NCBI GenBank assembly: GCA_964525165.1
Contig: CAZGGG010000009.1
Span: forward strand, 5,862-69,861
Length of the DNA stretch: 64,000 nt
Direction of reading: 5' to 3'
DNA from: JAWLFI01 sp964525165
GTDB lineage: Bacteria; Bacteroidota; Bacteroidia; Chitinophagales; Saprospiraceae
The notes below the pieces were generated by a model. The model did not search any database. It worked only from the letters and a program-made list of their open reading frames with translations, and was not told the DNA's origin. Made by a program: the position numbers and the translations under genes. Below, one piece after another: positions 25,338 through 33,633 of the stretch (positions are counted from its first letter, which is position 1; every line of letters starts with the position of its first letter).

Positions 25338-26585
25338 ATGAGAATTCTTCAAATCACAAAGAAATTTCCATTTCCACTTAAAGATGGAGAAAGTATCGCT
25401 GTCAATAATTTGGCAGAAGGCTTACAAGAGATTGGATGGACTATTGATTTGTTAAGCATGAATACTTCCAAACACCCTTTTGAAGAAGAACAAATTCCTT
25501 CTGAACTAGGTCACTATACGAAAGTATTTTATGCTGATATTGACAATACCGTCACTTGGTATGGCGCTCTTTCTCACCTAATCAGAGGTAAAAGTTATCA
25601 AGCCGGGAGATTCGAGGATCAACATTTCAAGAGGAAACTCATCGAGGTATTGTCGAACAATGCATATGACATTGTTCAATTAGAATCCTTTTATTTAGCT
25701 CCTTATATCAAGACCATTCGGAAATATAGCAGTGCACATATTTCTATGAGGGCTCATAATGTAGAGCACGTTATTTGGAAAAGACTTGCTAAGCATTCTA
25801 GATGGGGATTGAAAAAATGGTATTACAATCGAATTGCGAATGAATTGGAAATCCTTGAAACAGGTTATCTTGCTCATTATGACTCTTTGATTGCCATTTC
25901 TGAGTATGACAAATCTTCTTTTCATAATCTAGGATATAAAGGCAAAAGCCTTTCCTTACCTATAGGCTTAGATTTGAATGCATACCATCGCTCTCCTGCT
26001 GTATCTGACTCAAAGAGTATAGGGTTTATTGGAAGTTTGGATTGGAAACCCAATATTCAAGGTTTGGATTGGTTTCTAGATCATGTATGGCCCAAGGTTC
26101 TTCAGGATCAAAAAGGAGTACTGCTACATATTGCAGGAAAAGGGGCATCCAAGAACTTGGAAAGACAAATTCATTCTTTTAGAGCCTGCAAATTTGTGGG
26201 GGAAGTACCTAGCTCAAACGATTTCTTATCTAAGCATTCCATCATGATAGTGCCTTTGCTTTCAGGAAGTGGCATTCGCGTTAAGATCATTGAAGGTATG
26301 GCAAAGGGTATGTTGGTCATCACAACTTCTTGTGGTCTAGAAGGCATACCGGCTACGCACAAAGAAAATGTCTTGGTTAGCCAAAACGCATCTGAAATGG
26401 CAAAGAATATTCTTTTCGCTTTAAATCATCCTGTTGAAGCTAAAATTATGCAACAAGAGGCTTTTGACTTTGTAAAGACGCACTATGATAAAAAAGTCAT
26501 AGCTCAGAAATTACACCAGTTTTATTTGAATAATGCGCTTCCGAAATTGAGAAGTCCTAACTCTACCTTCAAGGTGCAATCTTAA
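25338..26585 (+). CDS. Glycosyltransferase, GT4-like (GT-B fold)
   Basis: 415 residues, MRILQITKKFPFPLKDGESI at the start, an N-terminal Rossmann half, then IGFIGSLDWKPNIQGLDWFL at the start of the second half and a C-terminal block VPLLSGSGIRVKIIEGMAKG, the usual donor-binding region of GT4/GT1 enzymes. The sugar and acceptor are unknown. It forms a pair with the next glycosyltransferase, 15 bases downstream, and probably acts in surface polysaccharide or lipopolysaccharide synthesis. It is cytoplasmic or peripheral to the inner membrane. Confidence 0.85.
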   Translation: MRILQITKKFPFPLKDGESIAVNNLAEGLQEIGWTIDLLSMNTSKHPFEEEQIPSELGHYTKVFYADIDNTVTWYGALSHLIRGKSYQAGRFEDQHFKRKLIEVLSNNAYDIVQLESFYLAPYIKTIRKYSSAHISMRAHNVEHVIWKRLAKHSRWGLKKWYYNRIANELEILETGYLAHYDSLIAISEYDKSSFHNLGYKGKSLSLPIGLDLNAYHRSPAVSDSKSIGFIGSLDWKPNIQGLDWFLDHVWPKVLQDQKGVLLHIAGKGASKNLERQIHSFRACKFVGEVPSSNDFLSKHSIMIVPLLSGSGIRVKIIEGMAKGMLVITTSCGLEGIPATHKENVLVSQNASEMAKNILFALNHPVEAKIMQQEAFDFVKTHYDKKVIAQKLHQFYLNNALPKLRSPNSTFKVQS

Positions 26586-26600
26586 GAGAACTTTGCGGTC

Positions 26601-27800
26601 ATGAATCTATGGGTTTTTACTTCCCGTTTTCCATATCCTATTGAAAAAGGGGATAAGCTTCGACTTTATTTTCAATTGAAGGAATTGAGTAGAGCGTTTG
26701 ATATTACCTTATTTACACTGGCAGAAGAGAAACCTGATGATGAGCATGTAGAGGAACTATTAAAGTATTGTAAGGATTTGCATTACGTTCAACTTCGCAA
26801 AAGCAATCAAATAGTCAATACCTTTTTATCATTTGCCCAACAATTACCTTTTCAGATTGGGTACTTTAAAAATGCCGCTTTGGCACGAATTATAAAAGAA
26901 CAACTTGATCGCCATCCCCCTGATGCGATTTACTGTCACTTGATCCGCATGTCAGAATATGTCAGGGCTATTCCTGTTCCTAAAGTTTTAGACTATATGG
27001 ATGCATTCTCTTTAGGTATGTATAGGGCATCGGAAAACAGCAGGAATCCTTTTTGGAGATTCTTTTATTTCATGGAGTCTAGATTGTGTGCTTACTATGA
27101 ACGGTACATCTTTAAGTATTTTGACGGTTGGACGATTATCTCACAACAAGATCGGGAAGCTTTGGAAATCCTTCGCAATGATCGAGTAACGGTCGTTCAA
27201 AATGGTATTGATTTACAACAATTTTTCTTTGAATCTCAACTGCCGTTTAAAAAGCAAATTGTGTTTATCGGTAATCTAGGATATGCTCCTAATGTCAGAG
27301 CAGTGGATTATTTAGTGAACCAATTAATGCCCAAATTATGGCAGGAAGATCCTGCTATAAAATTAATGATCGCAGGTGCCCGACCGGCAAACTGGATGTC
27401 ACAAATAAAGGATGATAGAGTTATACTGAAAGGTTGGGTAGAAGATATTCGAGAAGCCTATGCAGAAGGCTCTGTATTTGTGGCACCGCTATTTACAGGA
27501 AGCGGAATGCAAAATAAAATCCTAGAGGCCATGGCAGTTGGTTTGCCATGTGTCACCACTTCTATTGTGAATAATTCTATTCATGCTCAAGCATCAGAAG
27601 AAATAATCATAGCGGAAAATGTGGATACTTTTGTAAATGGAATCCTACAGCTTCTGAACGACAAAACTCAATTTGAACATATAAGAAGGAAGGGGCGTAA
27701 GTTTATTGAAAAAAACTATCCTTGGGAGAATGCAACTCAACCTTTAGTACATTTGTTAAAACATTTACCTAAACATAGTTTTCAAACGCATGCAAAGTAA
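26601..27800 (+). CDS. Glycosyltransferase, GT4-like (TIGR03087-like)
   Basis: 399 residues with the same two-domain GT-B plan as its upstream neighbour: FTSRFPYPIEKGDKLRLYFQ at the N-terminus, VFIGNLGYAPNVRAVDYLV, and APLFTGSGMQNKILEAMAVG at the donor site. The start resembles the sugar transferase group found in exosortase-linked polysaccharide clusters (TIGR03087), but no other genes of such a cluster are here. The last 11 bases overlap ribB on the same strand. Two GT-B enzymes in a row suggest a duplication. Confidence 0.82.
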   Translation: MNLWVFTSRFPYPIEKGDKLRLYFQLKELSRAFDITLFTLAEEKPDDEHVEELLKYCKDLHYVQLRKSNQIVNTFLSFAQQLPFQIGYFKNAALARIIKEQLDRHPPDAIYCHLIRMSEYVRAIPVPKVLDYMDAFSLGMYRASENSRNPFWRFFYFMESRLCAYYERYIFKYFDGWTIISQQDREALEILRNDRVTVVQNGIDLQQFFFESQLPFKKQIVFIGNLGYAPNVRAVDYLVNQLMPKLWQEDPAIKLMIAGARPANWMSQIKDDRVILKGWVEDIREAYAEGSVFVAPLFTGSGMQNKILEAMAVGLPCVTTSIVNNSIHAQASEEIIIAENVDTFVNGILQLLNDKTQFEHIRRKGRKFIEKNYPWENATQPLVHLLKHLPKHSFQTHAK

Positions 27801-28944
27801 CCATCGATTGTACACACAACCAAAATCTGATCAAGGCTTGGACTCTATAGAATCTGCGATCGAAGACATTAAAAATGGCAAGTTAGTGATCGTTGTTGAT
27901 GATGAGGATCGAGAAAATGAGGGAGATTTTGTCTGTGCTGCAGAAGTTATCAGTCCTGAGATTATCAACTTCATGGCAAAAGAGGGACGTGGTTTAATCT
28001 GCGCACCTATAGAAGAAAGCCGTGCTGCGGAGCTAGGTTTGAATATGATGGTGAATGATAATACTTCCTTGCACGAAACAGCTTTCACTGTTTCAATTGA
28101 TTACTTGAGAGAAGGCTGTACTACCGGTATCTCCGCTTATGATCGTGCTACCGGAATCAAAGCGCTCACAAATAAGGAAACCAAACCCTCTGACTATGCA
28201 AGACCCGGCCACATATTCCCTTTGAAAGCGAAAGATGGAGGGGTGCTGCGTAGGACCGGGCACACTGAGGCAGCTGTTGATTTAGCTCGAATTGCAGGTT
28301 TATACCCTGCGGGTGTGTTAGTTGAGATATTAAATGAGGATGGTACAATGGCTCGTCTTCCGCAATTGAGAACTATAGCAGATAAGTTTGATCTTAAAAT
28401 AATTTCAATTGCAGATCTTGTGGAATACAGAATGCGTAATGAGCGCATTATCAGTAGGATTTTCGAAACAAGTATTGCGGCCAAGAAAGGAAATTTTAAG
28501 GTCATTGCATTTCGACAAGAAACAACTTCAGATGTACATCTTGCCGTCGTAAAAGGATCCTGGAACGAAGAAGATGAAGTGATGGTGCGGGTACATAGTT
28601 CCACTGAAACCGGTGATATATTAGGACTGCTTTTTAATGCTTATGGTGAAACTGTGAGTAAAAGTCTGGACTTGATCAATCAAGAAGGATCAGGCGTGTT
28701 ATTGTTTATGCGACATGGTGAGAAAGGAGACCTACTGAATTGTCTACAAAAAATAGGAGAGGAGGGAGACTTAAGACAGTTGCAAAGAAGAGGAGATCAA
28801 AGGGATTTTGGAATAGGCGCGCAGATTTTACGTGATCTCGGTGTTAGAAAAATAAAGCTGATCACAAGATCACAAAGAAAACGAATTGGTTTGCTGGGTT
28901 ATGGGCTTGAAATCGTAGAGAATATCTCCTTGGATATTGATTGA
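27790..28944 (+). CDS. ribB: RibBA-type protein: active 3,4-dihydroxy-2-butanone-4-phosphate synthase with degenerate GTP cyclohydrolase II domain
   Basis: 384 residues. The N-terminal DHBP synthase domain (about 15-215) is intact: VVDDEDRENEGDFVCAAE, TGISAYDRA, RPGHIFPL and RTGHTEAAVDL. It makes the four-carbon unit of riboflavin from ribulose 5-phosphate. The C-terminal domain (about 235-384) still resembles GTP cyclohydrolase II (GIGAQILRDLGVRKIKL, GYGLEIVE), but the zinc site is gone: HSECLTGD has become HSSTETGD (residues 269-276), SLRCDCG has become GLLFNAYG, and the LRQEGRG loop reads MRHGEKG. Cyclohydrolase activity is therefore unlikely, and a separate RibA should exist elsewhere. 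Similar C-termini occur in other Bacteroidota RibBA proteins, as far as I recall. Confidence 0.9.
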   Translation: MQSNHRLYTQPKSDQGLDSIESAIEDIKNGKLVIVVDDEDRENEGDFVCAAEVISPEIINFMAKEGRGLICAPIEESRAAELGLNMMVNDNTSLHETAFTVSIDYLREGCTTGISAYDRATGIKALTNKETKPSDYARPGHIFPLKAKDGGVLRRTGHTEAAVDLARIAGLYPAGVLVEILNEDGTMARLPQLRTIADKFDLKIISIADLVEYRMRNERIISRIFETSIAAKKGNFKVIAFRQETTSDVHLAVVKGSWNEEDEVMVRVHSSTETGDILGLLFNAYGETVSKSLDLINQEGSGVLLFMRHGEKGDLLNCLQKIGEEGDLRQLQRRGDQRDFGIGAQILRDLGVRKIKLITRSQRKRIGLLGYGLEIVENISLDID

Positions 28945-28952
28945 TCATGTGT

Positions 28953-29315
28953 TCAGTTGTCGTATCTTAATCGACCGAATTGCTCTTCCTTCAGGAAAGA
29001 CCAAGTGATATAAGCCGTTGTATAATATAGGATCAAGTCAATTGGATCACTAGTATATAGGGTACCAAAGTATGGAAGGATAAATTCAGCGATAATACTC
29101 AATGAGGTTACGACAGAAAAATATTCTAAAGCGGAGATGTTCTTTTGTGCGAAAATGTGATTTCTTTCCCACTTCCAAACAGGTAAAACAATAGGAAAAA
29201 ACAGCATTGCATCTAAATAGCTATCAATCCAATAGAGTCGTATTGAAAGTATATGCTGCAGCACTTGGTGAATGAATACCAGTAACAAAAAGCTAAGCCA
29301 AATGATAAATTTCAT
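28953..29315 (-). CDS. Small membrane protein of unknown function
   Basis: 120 residues with three to four hydrophobic stretches (starting MKFIIWLSFLLLVFIHQVLQ, then LDAMLFFPIVLPVW, FSVVTSLSIIAEFILPYFG and LILYYTTAYITW). It resembles small uncharacterised Bacteroidota membrane proteins that may sense or scaffold; no motif can be named. The start overlaps the stop of the upstream 71-residue gene by four bases (ATGA), so the pair is translated together from the promoter facing the TetR gene. Confidence 0.65.
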   Translation of the reverse strand: MKFIIWLSFLLLVFIHQVLQHILSIRLYWIDSYLDAMLFFPIVLPVWKWERNHIFAQKNISALEYFSVVTSLSIIAEFILPYFGTLYTSDPIDLILYYTTAYITWSFLKEEQFGRLRYDN

Positions 29316-29527
29316 ACGGCTACAATTACTACAATAAATAAGACTAAAAGGATCACAGGAGAAAGGGCTATAAGTAGCCCATACAAGGTGATAGTCAAGA
29401 CGAATTTTCCAATCATCAATAAAGAGTTAGTTTCTCCCACAGGACTAATTTTGTCAAAAAAGTCAGTTATGGTTTGTTGTGAACGTTTAATGCGTTCCCG
29501 GGAAGCCATTTTATCTGTTTCTTCCAA
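29312..29527 (-). CDS. Small single-span membrane protein
   Basis: 71 residues. A charged N-terminal section (about 1-35) leads into one long hydrophobic stretch (about 40-71) that reaches the C-terminus and may hold two short segments. No family was recognised. It is the first gene of a two-gene unit divergent from a TetR-type regulator; a -7 promoter motif and a palindrome occupy the 40-base gap, so this unit is a candidate target of that regulator. Confidence 0.6.
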   Translation of the reverse strand: MEETDKMASRERIKRSQQTITDFFDKISPVGETNSLLMIGKFVLTITLYGLLIALSPVILLVLFIVVIVAV

Positions 29528-29547
29528 TGGTATGCTATTAGATTAGA

Positions 29548-29565
29548 ACAAATGTACTAATTTGT
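29548..29565. promoter_or_regulatory. Palindrome overlapping the -7 promoter element between the small membrane genes and the TetR gene
   Basis: ACAAAT (29548-29553), six bases, ATTTGT (29560-29565). On the minus strand CAAATGTA (29549-29556) reads TACATTTG, a -7 element for the small membrane genes. A repressor bound to the palindrome would block that promoter. The next outer pair (29546/29567) also matches. Confidence 0.5.
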
Positions 29566-29567
29566 GC

Positions 29568-30230
29568 ATGATACAGCAAGAAAAAATGAAAACAAAAGAT
29601 CGAATATTAGAAGTTGCACTAGTAGAGTTTAATCAAAAAGGAGTGGCTCAAACTACTGTTCGGAGTATTGCAAAAGCTGTCGGTATAAGTCATGGTAATT
29701 TATGCTATCATTTCAAGAATACAGATGAACTGATTCTCGCTTTGTATCATCAATTAGTTGAAGAAACAGATAGCTTGGCGAATTTAATAGCCAATCAGTC
29801 TCTGAATTTCAATACCATCATTGAATTGGCCTTTCAAACAACAAAAAAGATATTACAATATGAGTTTCTGATCAAGGACTTTAATTCCATAGCGTTCCGA
29901 TTGCCTACCATAAAAGAACATTTTAAAAAGTTAACTCTTAGAAGAAATAAGCAGTTTGGTGCAGGTATTGAACATCTTATACATCAGGGATTAATGATAG
30001 AAGAACCTACTCCCTGTGCATATCAGATTTTAATGGCAAATTTCTTTCTGGTTAGCAATCATTGGCTTTCCTACGCAAAGGTATTTGATGATCTAGATGG
30101 AGATCAGTTGGTTCATAAATACTTTGCTCAGATCATGTTTCTTCTTGAGCCCTATTTAACGCCTTCCGGGAAAAAACAATTGATGAATCACAAAAGGATT
30201 CAATTGGATTCATGGATCCATGAGGACTAA
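29568..30230 (+). CDS. TetR/AcrR family transcriptional regulator
   Basis: About 220 residues from the ATG at 29568; an ATG at 29586 is also possible. The N-terminal helix-turn-helix domain is clear (RILEVALVEFNQKGVAQTTV, then SIAKAVGISHGNLCYHFKNT), followed by an all-helical ligand-binding domain with no recognisable ligand site. TetR proteins usually repress themselves and a divergent operon; a palindrome lies directly upstream, overlapping the promoter of the divergent small membrane genes. The last four bases (CTAA) are shared with the convergent PorP/SprF gene. Confidence 0.88.
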   Translation: MIQQEKMKTKDRILEVALVEFNQKGVAQTTVRSIAKAVGISHGNLCYHFKNTDELILALYHQLVEETDSLANLIANQSLNFNTIIELAFQTTKKILQYEFLIKDFNSIAFRLPTIKEHFKKLTLRRNKQFGAGIEHLIHQGLMIEEPTPCAYQILMANFFLVSNHWLSYAKVFDDLDGDQLVHKYFAQIMFLLEPYLTPSGKKQLMNHKRIQLDSWIHED

Positions 30231-31303
30231 AAGGATGGACACAAATAAGTCTCATTCGTGTAATCACCTATATAGGTTATCGATAATTCGAAAGCATTAC
30301 GAGATGCCAATTGATATCCGGTAAGATTCATATCGTAGCTCAATCCTATGAGCACATCGCGTAACTCAATACCTGTTAAAACAACTAAGCTGGACGCCTG
30401 AAAAGAATCAATGTAATTATTCAATCGAGCCCAACTACCGAATTGCAAGAAATTTCCTGCTCCGGGTCTTCCCAAACGAGTTCTCCAATTGATCCCTGCT
30501 ATGGCCTCGTTGAATGGTCCTTGTTGATTATATGCCAATCGCGGCCTGACAGAAGCATCTCTATATCCAACAGGTATCCTGTAGGTGATATCAAGACTAT
30601 AACGCTGGTATAAGGGGCTGGAAGGAAAAGTGATCGTAGGGTCATTGGGATCACCATCTTGATAAAACGAGAGATCCACAGGAATAATATGGTCACCGGA
30701 AAGTCCAATACTCAATAATTGACCTTTTTTAGGCGCAATGGTATAGTGTAAGCCCAATGCAAGATCCGGATAACTGATGTTATTTCTTGGTAAGACCTCA
30801 CCTGTTGAAAGGTCATATTGATCGATGCCATTAAATTGATCCTGAAAGTTGATGTTTTCATAATTAATTCCTTTCTGGCCAATTCCAAATCTTAATCCAA
30901 AGGATAAATACGAGGAACGCTGAGCATCAAGAGTTTTATGATAAGCTCCTGTCAAAGCAATAAAGGTGGTGGTGAAATCAATGAGGTCAACTTGATCTCT
31001 TAAGAAGATGACACCTCCGGCAGCCGCATCTCTGTTAACAGATGCTCTAGAACCAACATCAAAACGTACGTCCCCACTGGCAGAATAACTCACGAAGGGG
31101 TCATCCATAGCTCCTCTCCATTGGTCTCTGTAAATAGCCGTTAGACGAAAAGAACCGTCATAAAAACCCGTCAAAGCAGGATTCAAGTATGTTGGACTGG
31201 CATAATATTGGGAAAAACGAACGTCCTGAGCTTGTAGCGGGAGAAATGTAAATACCCATATTACAAACATTAAACCTCTAAAACACTTGCGAGAATTCAT
31301 CAT
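30227..31303 (-). CDS. PorP/SprF family type IX secretion-associated outer membrane protein
   Basis: 358 residues with a signal peptide (ending LPLQAQ). The mature start DVRFSQYYASPTYLNPALTGF is the PorP/SprF hallmark, followed by a predicted beta-barrel. Proteins of this family are paired with type IX cargo or gliding adhesins (SprF with SprB) and help place them on the surface. It lies six bases after the cystathionine beta-synthase-like gene, third in a unit that begins with a LysM/DPBB protein. No SprB-like partner gene is next to it. Confidence 0.88.
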   Translation of the reverse strand: MMNSRKCFRGLMFVIWVFTFLPLQAQDVRFSQYYASPTYLNPALTGFYDGSFRLTAIYRDQWRGAMDDPFVSYSASGDVRFDVGSRASVNRDAAAGGVIFLRDQVDLIDFTTTFIALTGAYHKTLDAQRSSYLSFGLRFGIGQKGINYENINFQDQFNGIDQYDLSTGEVLPRNNISYPDLALGLHYTIAPKKGQLLSIGLSGDHIIPVDLSFYQDGDPNDPTITFPSSPLYQRYSLDITYRIPVGYRDASVRPRLAYNQQGPFNEAIAGINWRTRLGRPGAGNFLQFGSWARLNNYIDSFQASSLVVLTGIELRDVLIGLSYDMNLTGYQLASRNAFELSITYIGDYTNETYLCPSF

Positions 31304-31309
31304 ATGGTA

Positions 31310-32686
31310 TTAAACTGATCTTAACAGGTCATATTGTGAAAGAATATGGTGACGACCGCTTAAATCTTTAGTAATAAATGCATGATTTGTCTTGTCCATC
31401 GTTCTGATAAGCTCTTTAACCTTCATCTGGTAATCTACCAAAGGAAGTCCAGGTCCCATGGCATCACTTACACTAACTGAATCAGGCTTTGAGGTTCCTT
31501 CAAATATGTGCTCAATGATATCCTGCTCTCTGAGCGAACCAAGAATTTCCCCATTTTCCATGACAGGAAGCTGCGAAATCTCATGTTGCTTCATGATTTT
31601 TAAAGCTTCCTTCAAATTTTTATTCGGCTCAATCGTGATGAGATCAGAAACTTTCTTTTTGGCAATGACATCGCTCACCTTTAATTCTGAGTCCAGGAAT
31701 CCTCTTTCTCTCATCCAATCGTCATTGTATACTTTTCCAACATAACGACTCCCGTGGTCATGGAAAATAACAACCACCACATCATCTTCCGTAAGTTGAT
31801 CTTTGAGTTGCAATAACCCTTTGATAGCGGAACCAGCGCTATATCCCATCATTAAACCTTCCTCTTGAGCTAATTTTCGAGTCCAGATAGCACCATCTTT
31901 ATCTGTAACTTTTTCGAAATGATCTATGATCGAAAAGTCTACATTTTTAGGAATGATATCTTCACCGATTCCTTCTGTTATGTAGGGGTAAATTTCACTT
32001 TCATCAAACTCACCGGTCTCATGGTACTTTTTAAATACGGATCCATAGGTGTCAATACCCCATATTTTGATATCCGGGTTCTGCTCTTTTAAGTATTTTC
32101 CGGTTCCACTAATGGTTCCTCCGGTACCCACACCTACTACCAAATGAGTAATTTTCCCTTCTGTCTGTTTCCATAATTCTGGACCTGTTGACTCATAATG
32201 CCCCAAACGATTTGCTAGGTTGTCATATTGGTTGAACCAAAAGGAATTCGGAATTTCATTGGATAAGCGTTCCGCCACTGAGTAGTAGGATCGAGGGTCA
32301 TCCGGGCTCACATTTGTAGGGCAAACAATTACTTCGGCCCCCAACGCTTTCAGTGCATCCAATTTTTCTTTTGATTGCTTATCACTGGTCGTAAAAATGG
32401 TATTGTAACCTTTCACACAAGCCGCTAAAGCCAAGCCCATTCCTGTATTACCTGAAGTACACTCGATAATCGTACCTCCGGGTTTGATTTTTCCCTCTGC
32501 TTCAGCAACCTCCAACATTTTTAATGCCATTCGATCCTTTATGGAATGACCGGGATTGAATGTTTCCACTTTAGCTAATACCAAAGCCGGAATATCCTCA
32601 ATGACTTTGTTGAGTTTTACGAGTGGTGTATTTCCAATCGTCTCGAGGACATTATTATAATACTGCATCTTTAAATTATTTTTCAA
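31310..32686 (-). CDS. Cystathionine beta-synthase-like PLP enzyme with C-terminal CBS domains
   Basis: 458 residues. The N-terminal type II PLP domain contains IGNTPLVKLNKV, NPGHSIKDRMALKML with the PLP lysine, ECTSGNTGMGLA and VGVGTGGTISGTGKYL. Two CBS modules follow (about 335-458). The arrangement matches cystathionine beta-synthase and CBS-bearing cysteine synthases; both condense serine or acetylserine with a thiol or sulfide. The substrate cannot be told from sequence. An ATG at 32668 gives a start closer to homologues (MQYYNNVLETIGNTP) and is a likely alternative. The first 11 bases overlap the end of the upstream LysM gene. Confidence 0.85.
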   Translation of the reverse strand: MKNNLKMQYYNNVLETIGNTPLVKLNKVIEDIPALVLAKVETFNPGHSIKDRMALKMLEVAEAEGKIKPGGTIIECTSGNTGMGLALAACVKGYNTIFTTSDKQSKEKLDALKALGAEVIVCPTNVSPDDPRSYYSVAERLSNEIPNSFWFNQYDNLANRLGHYESTGPELWKQTEGKITHLVVGVGTGGTISGTGKYLKEQNPDIKIWGIDTYGSVFKKYHETGEFDESEIYPYITEGIGEDIIPKNVDFSIIDHFEKVTDKDGAIWTRKLAQEEGLMMGYSAGSAIKGLLQLKDQLTEDDVVVVIFHDHGSRYVGKVYNDDWMRERGFLDSELKVSDVIAKKKVSDLITIEPNKNLKEALKIMKQHEISQLPVMENGEILGSLREQDIIEHIFEGTSKPDSVSVSDAMGPGLPLVDYQMKVKELIRTMDKTNHAFITKDLSGRHHILSQYDLLRSV

Positions 32687-33560
32687 CTATGTCAGGGCGT
32701 TGCAAATATCTCATTTTTACGAAGAACCGGGCATCTTTTGCCCCCAATTCTATAGCCGCAGCCGGACTTAACACGGCAATGACTTCCGATGGGAAAGCAT
32801 TGGGAGGAATCCGCCCTACCACCTTGGCGAAGATTTTCTTCCCAAACATAGGATTTGTTAATTCGATGTAAGAATCAACAGCTGCTGTTTTATGCATTAC
32901 AAAAAATTCATCTCCGCCTTTTTTAGAAGTATTCCAATAGGCAACGCCTTTCTCTTCAAGCAATTGATTTTTATGTTTCGCTTCCGCAAAGTCTGCATCT
33001 AATTCTTTCCAGGACATGCCATCTGCCAGCATTTCTTTGGTGGTAACTGGCTCGTAGAGACCTTCTTCCGGAAACCATCCGATTCTCAGTAGTTGACCCA
33101 CACTGATTTGGTCGGAGGATAAACGGTTTCTGCGTTGGATCACCTTAGCAGGAATATTAAAGATTCGCTTGGTAAGTTTAAAAAGCGTTTCCTTAGGCTG
33201 TACTTCATAATAGACTTTGGCATATTTCTTAAACAAAGATCGCTTGAAGAAATCTGTTATGATATATGAGGAATCAATTGGAATTCTGATATGATCACCT
33301 TCTTGGTAAATGTGTTGTGGAGCTTGTCCATTAAATTCATTGATAGTTGCCAAACTTTGACCAAAGAAATTACCCACCCGATAGATGCTTTGATAAGATT
33401 TCAGTTGATAATCAACATACAAACTACCTGATTCGTCACTTTTCAGGATGATGCTATCTTTTGGCTCTAATATAGGTCGAGGATCTTCCCAACTATAGTT
33501 TTGACCATAGAGGTAAATGCTCATCATTAAAAAAACACTCAGAAGCTTATATCTCATCAT
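32676..33560 (-). CDS. Secreted LysM protein with a C-terminal double-psi beta-barrel-like domain
   Basis: 294 residues with a signal peptide (ending SIYLYGQ). Two LysM-like modules are visible, a divergent one (about 55-95) and a clear one (YYEVQPKETLFKLTKRIFNI, about 115-160). The C-terminal 85 residues (YIELTNPMFGKKIFAKVVG, then VIAVLSPAAAIELGAKD) resemble the RlpA/DPBB fold. LysM binds peptidoglycan; DPBB in RlpA cuts denuded glycan strands, but the catalytic Asp/His pair is not evident here. The gene overlaps the CBS-type enzyme gene and heads a unit that ends with PorP/SprF. A TAACTTTG promoter element precedes it. Confidence 0.75.
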   Translation of the reverse strand: MMRYKLLSVFLMMSIYLYGQNYSWEDPRPILEPKDSIILKSDESGSLYVDYQLKSYQSIYRVGNFFGQSLATINEFNGQAPQHIYQEGDHIRIPIDSSYIITDFFKRSLFKKYAKVYYEVQPKETLFKLTKRIFNIPAKVIQRRNRLSSDQISVGQLLRIGWFPEEGLYEPVTTKEMLADGMSWKELDADFAEAKHKNQLLEEKGVAYWNTSKKGGDEFFVMHKTAAVDSYIELTNPMFGKKIFAKVVGRIPPNAFPSEVIAVLSPAAAIELGAKDARFFVKMRYLQRPDIVEK

Positions 33561-33579
33561 TGGAATTCGTATGTTGGTT

Positions 33580-33587
33580 CAAAGTTA
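33580..33587 (-). promoter_or_regulatory. Putative -7 promoter element for the LysM gene unit
   Basis: The minus strand reads TAACTTTG, matching TAnnTTTG, 20 bases before the ATG at 33560. No -33 element at the normal distance was seen. Confidence 0.45.
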
Positions 33588-33633
33588 TATGTTCAAGTTT
33601 GATAATTTGTAATATTATCCGAATAAAGAAGAT

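Noticed and set aside
28194..28604. Minus-strand open frame opposite ribB (about 136 codons)
   Set aside because: It is antisense to the conserved DHBP synthase coding sequence and has no recognisable motif.
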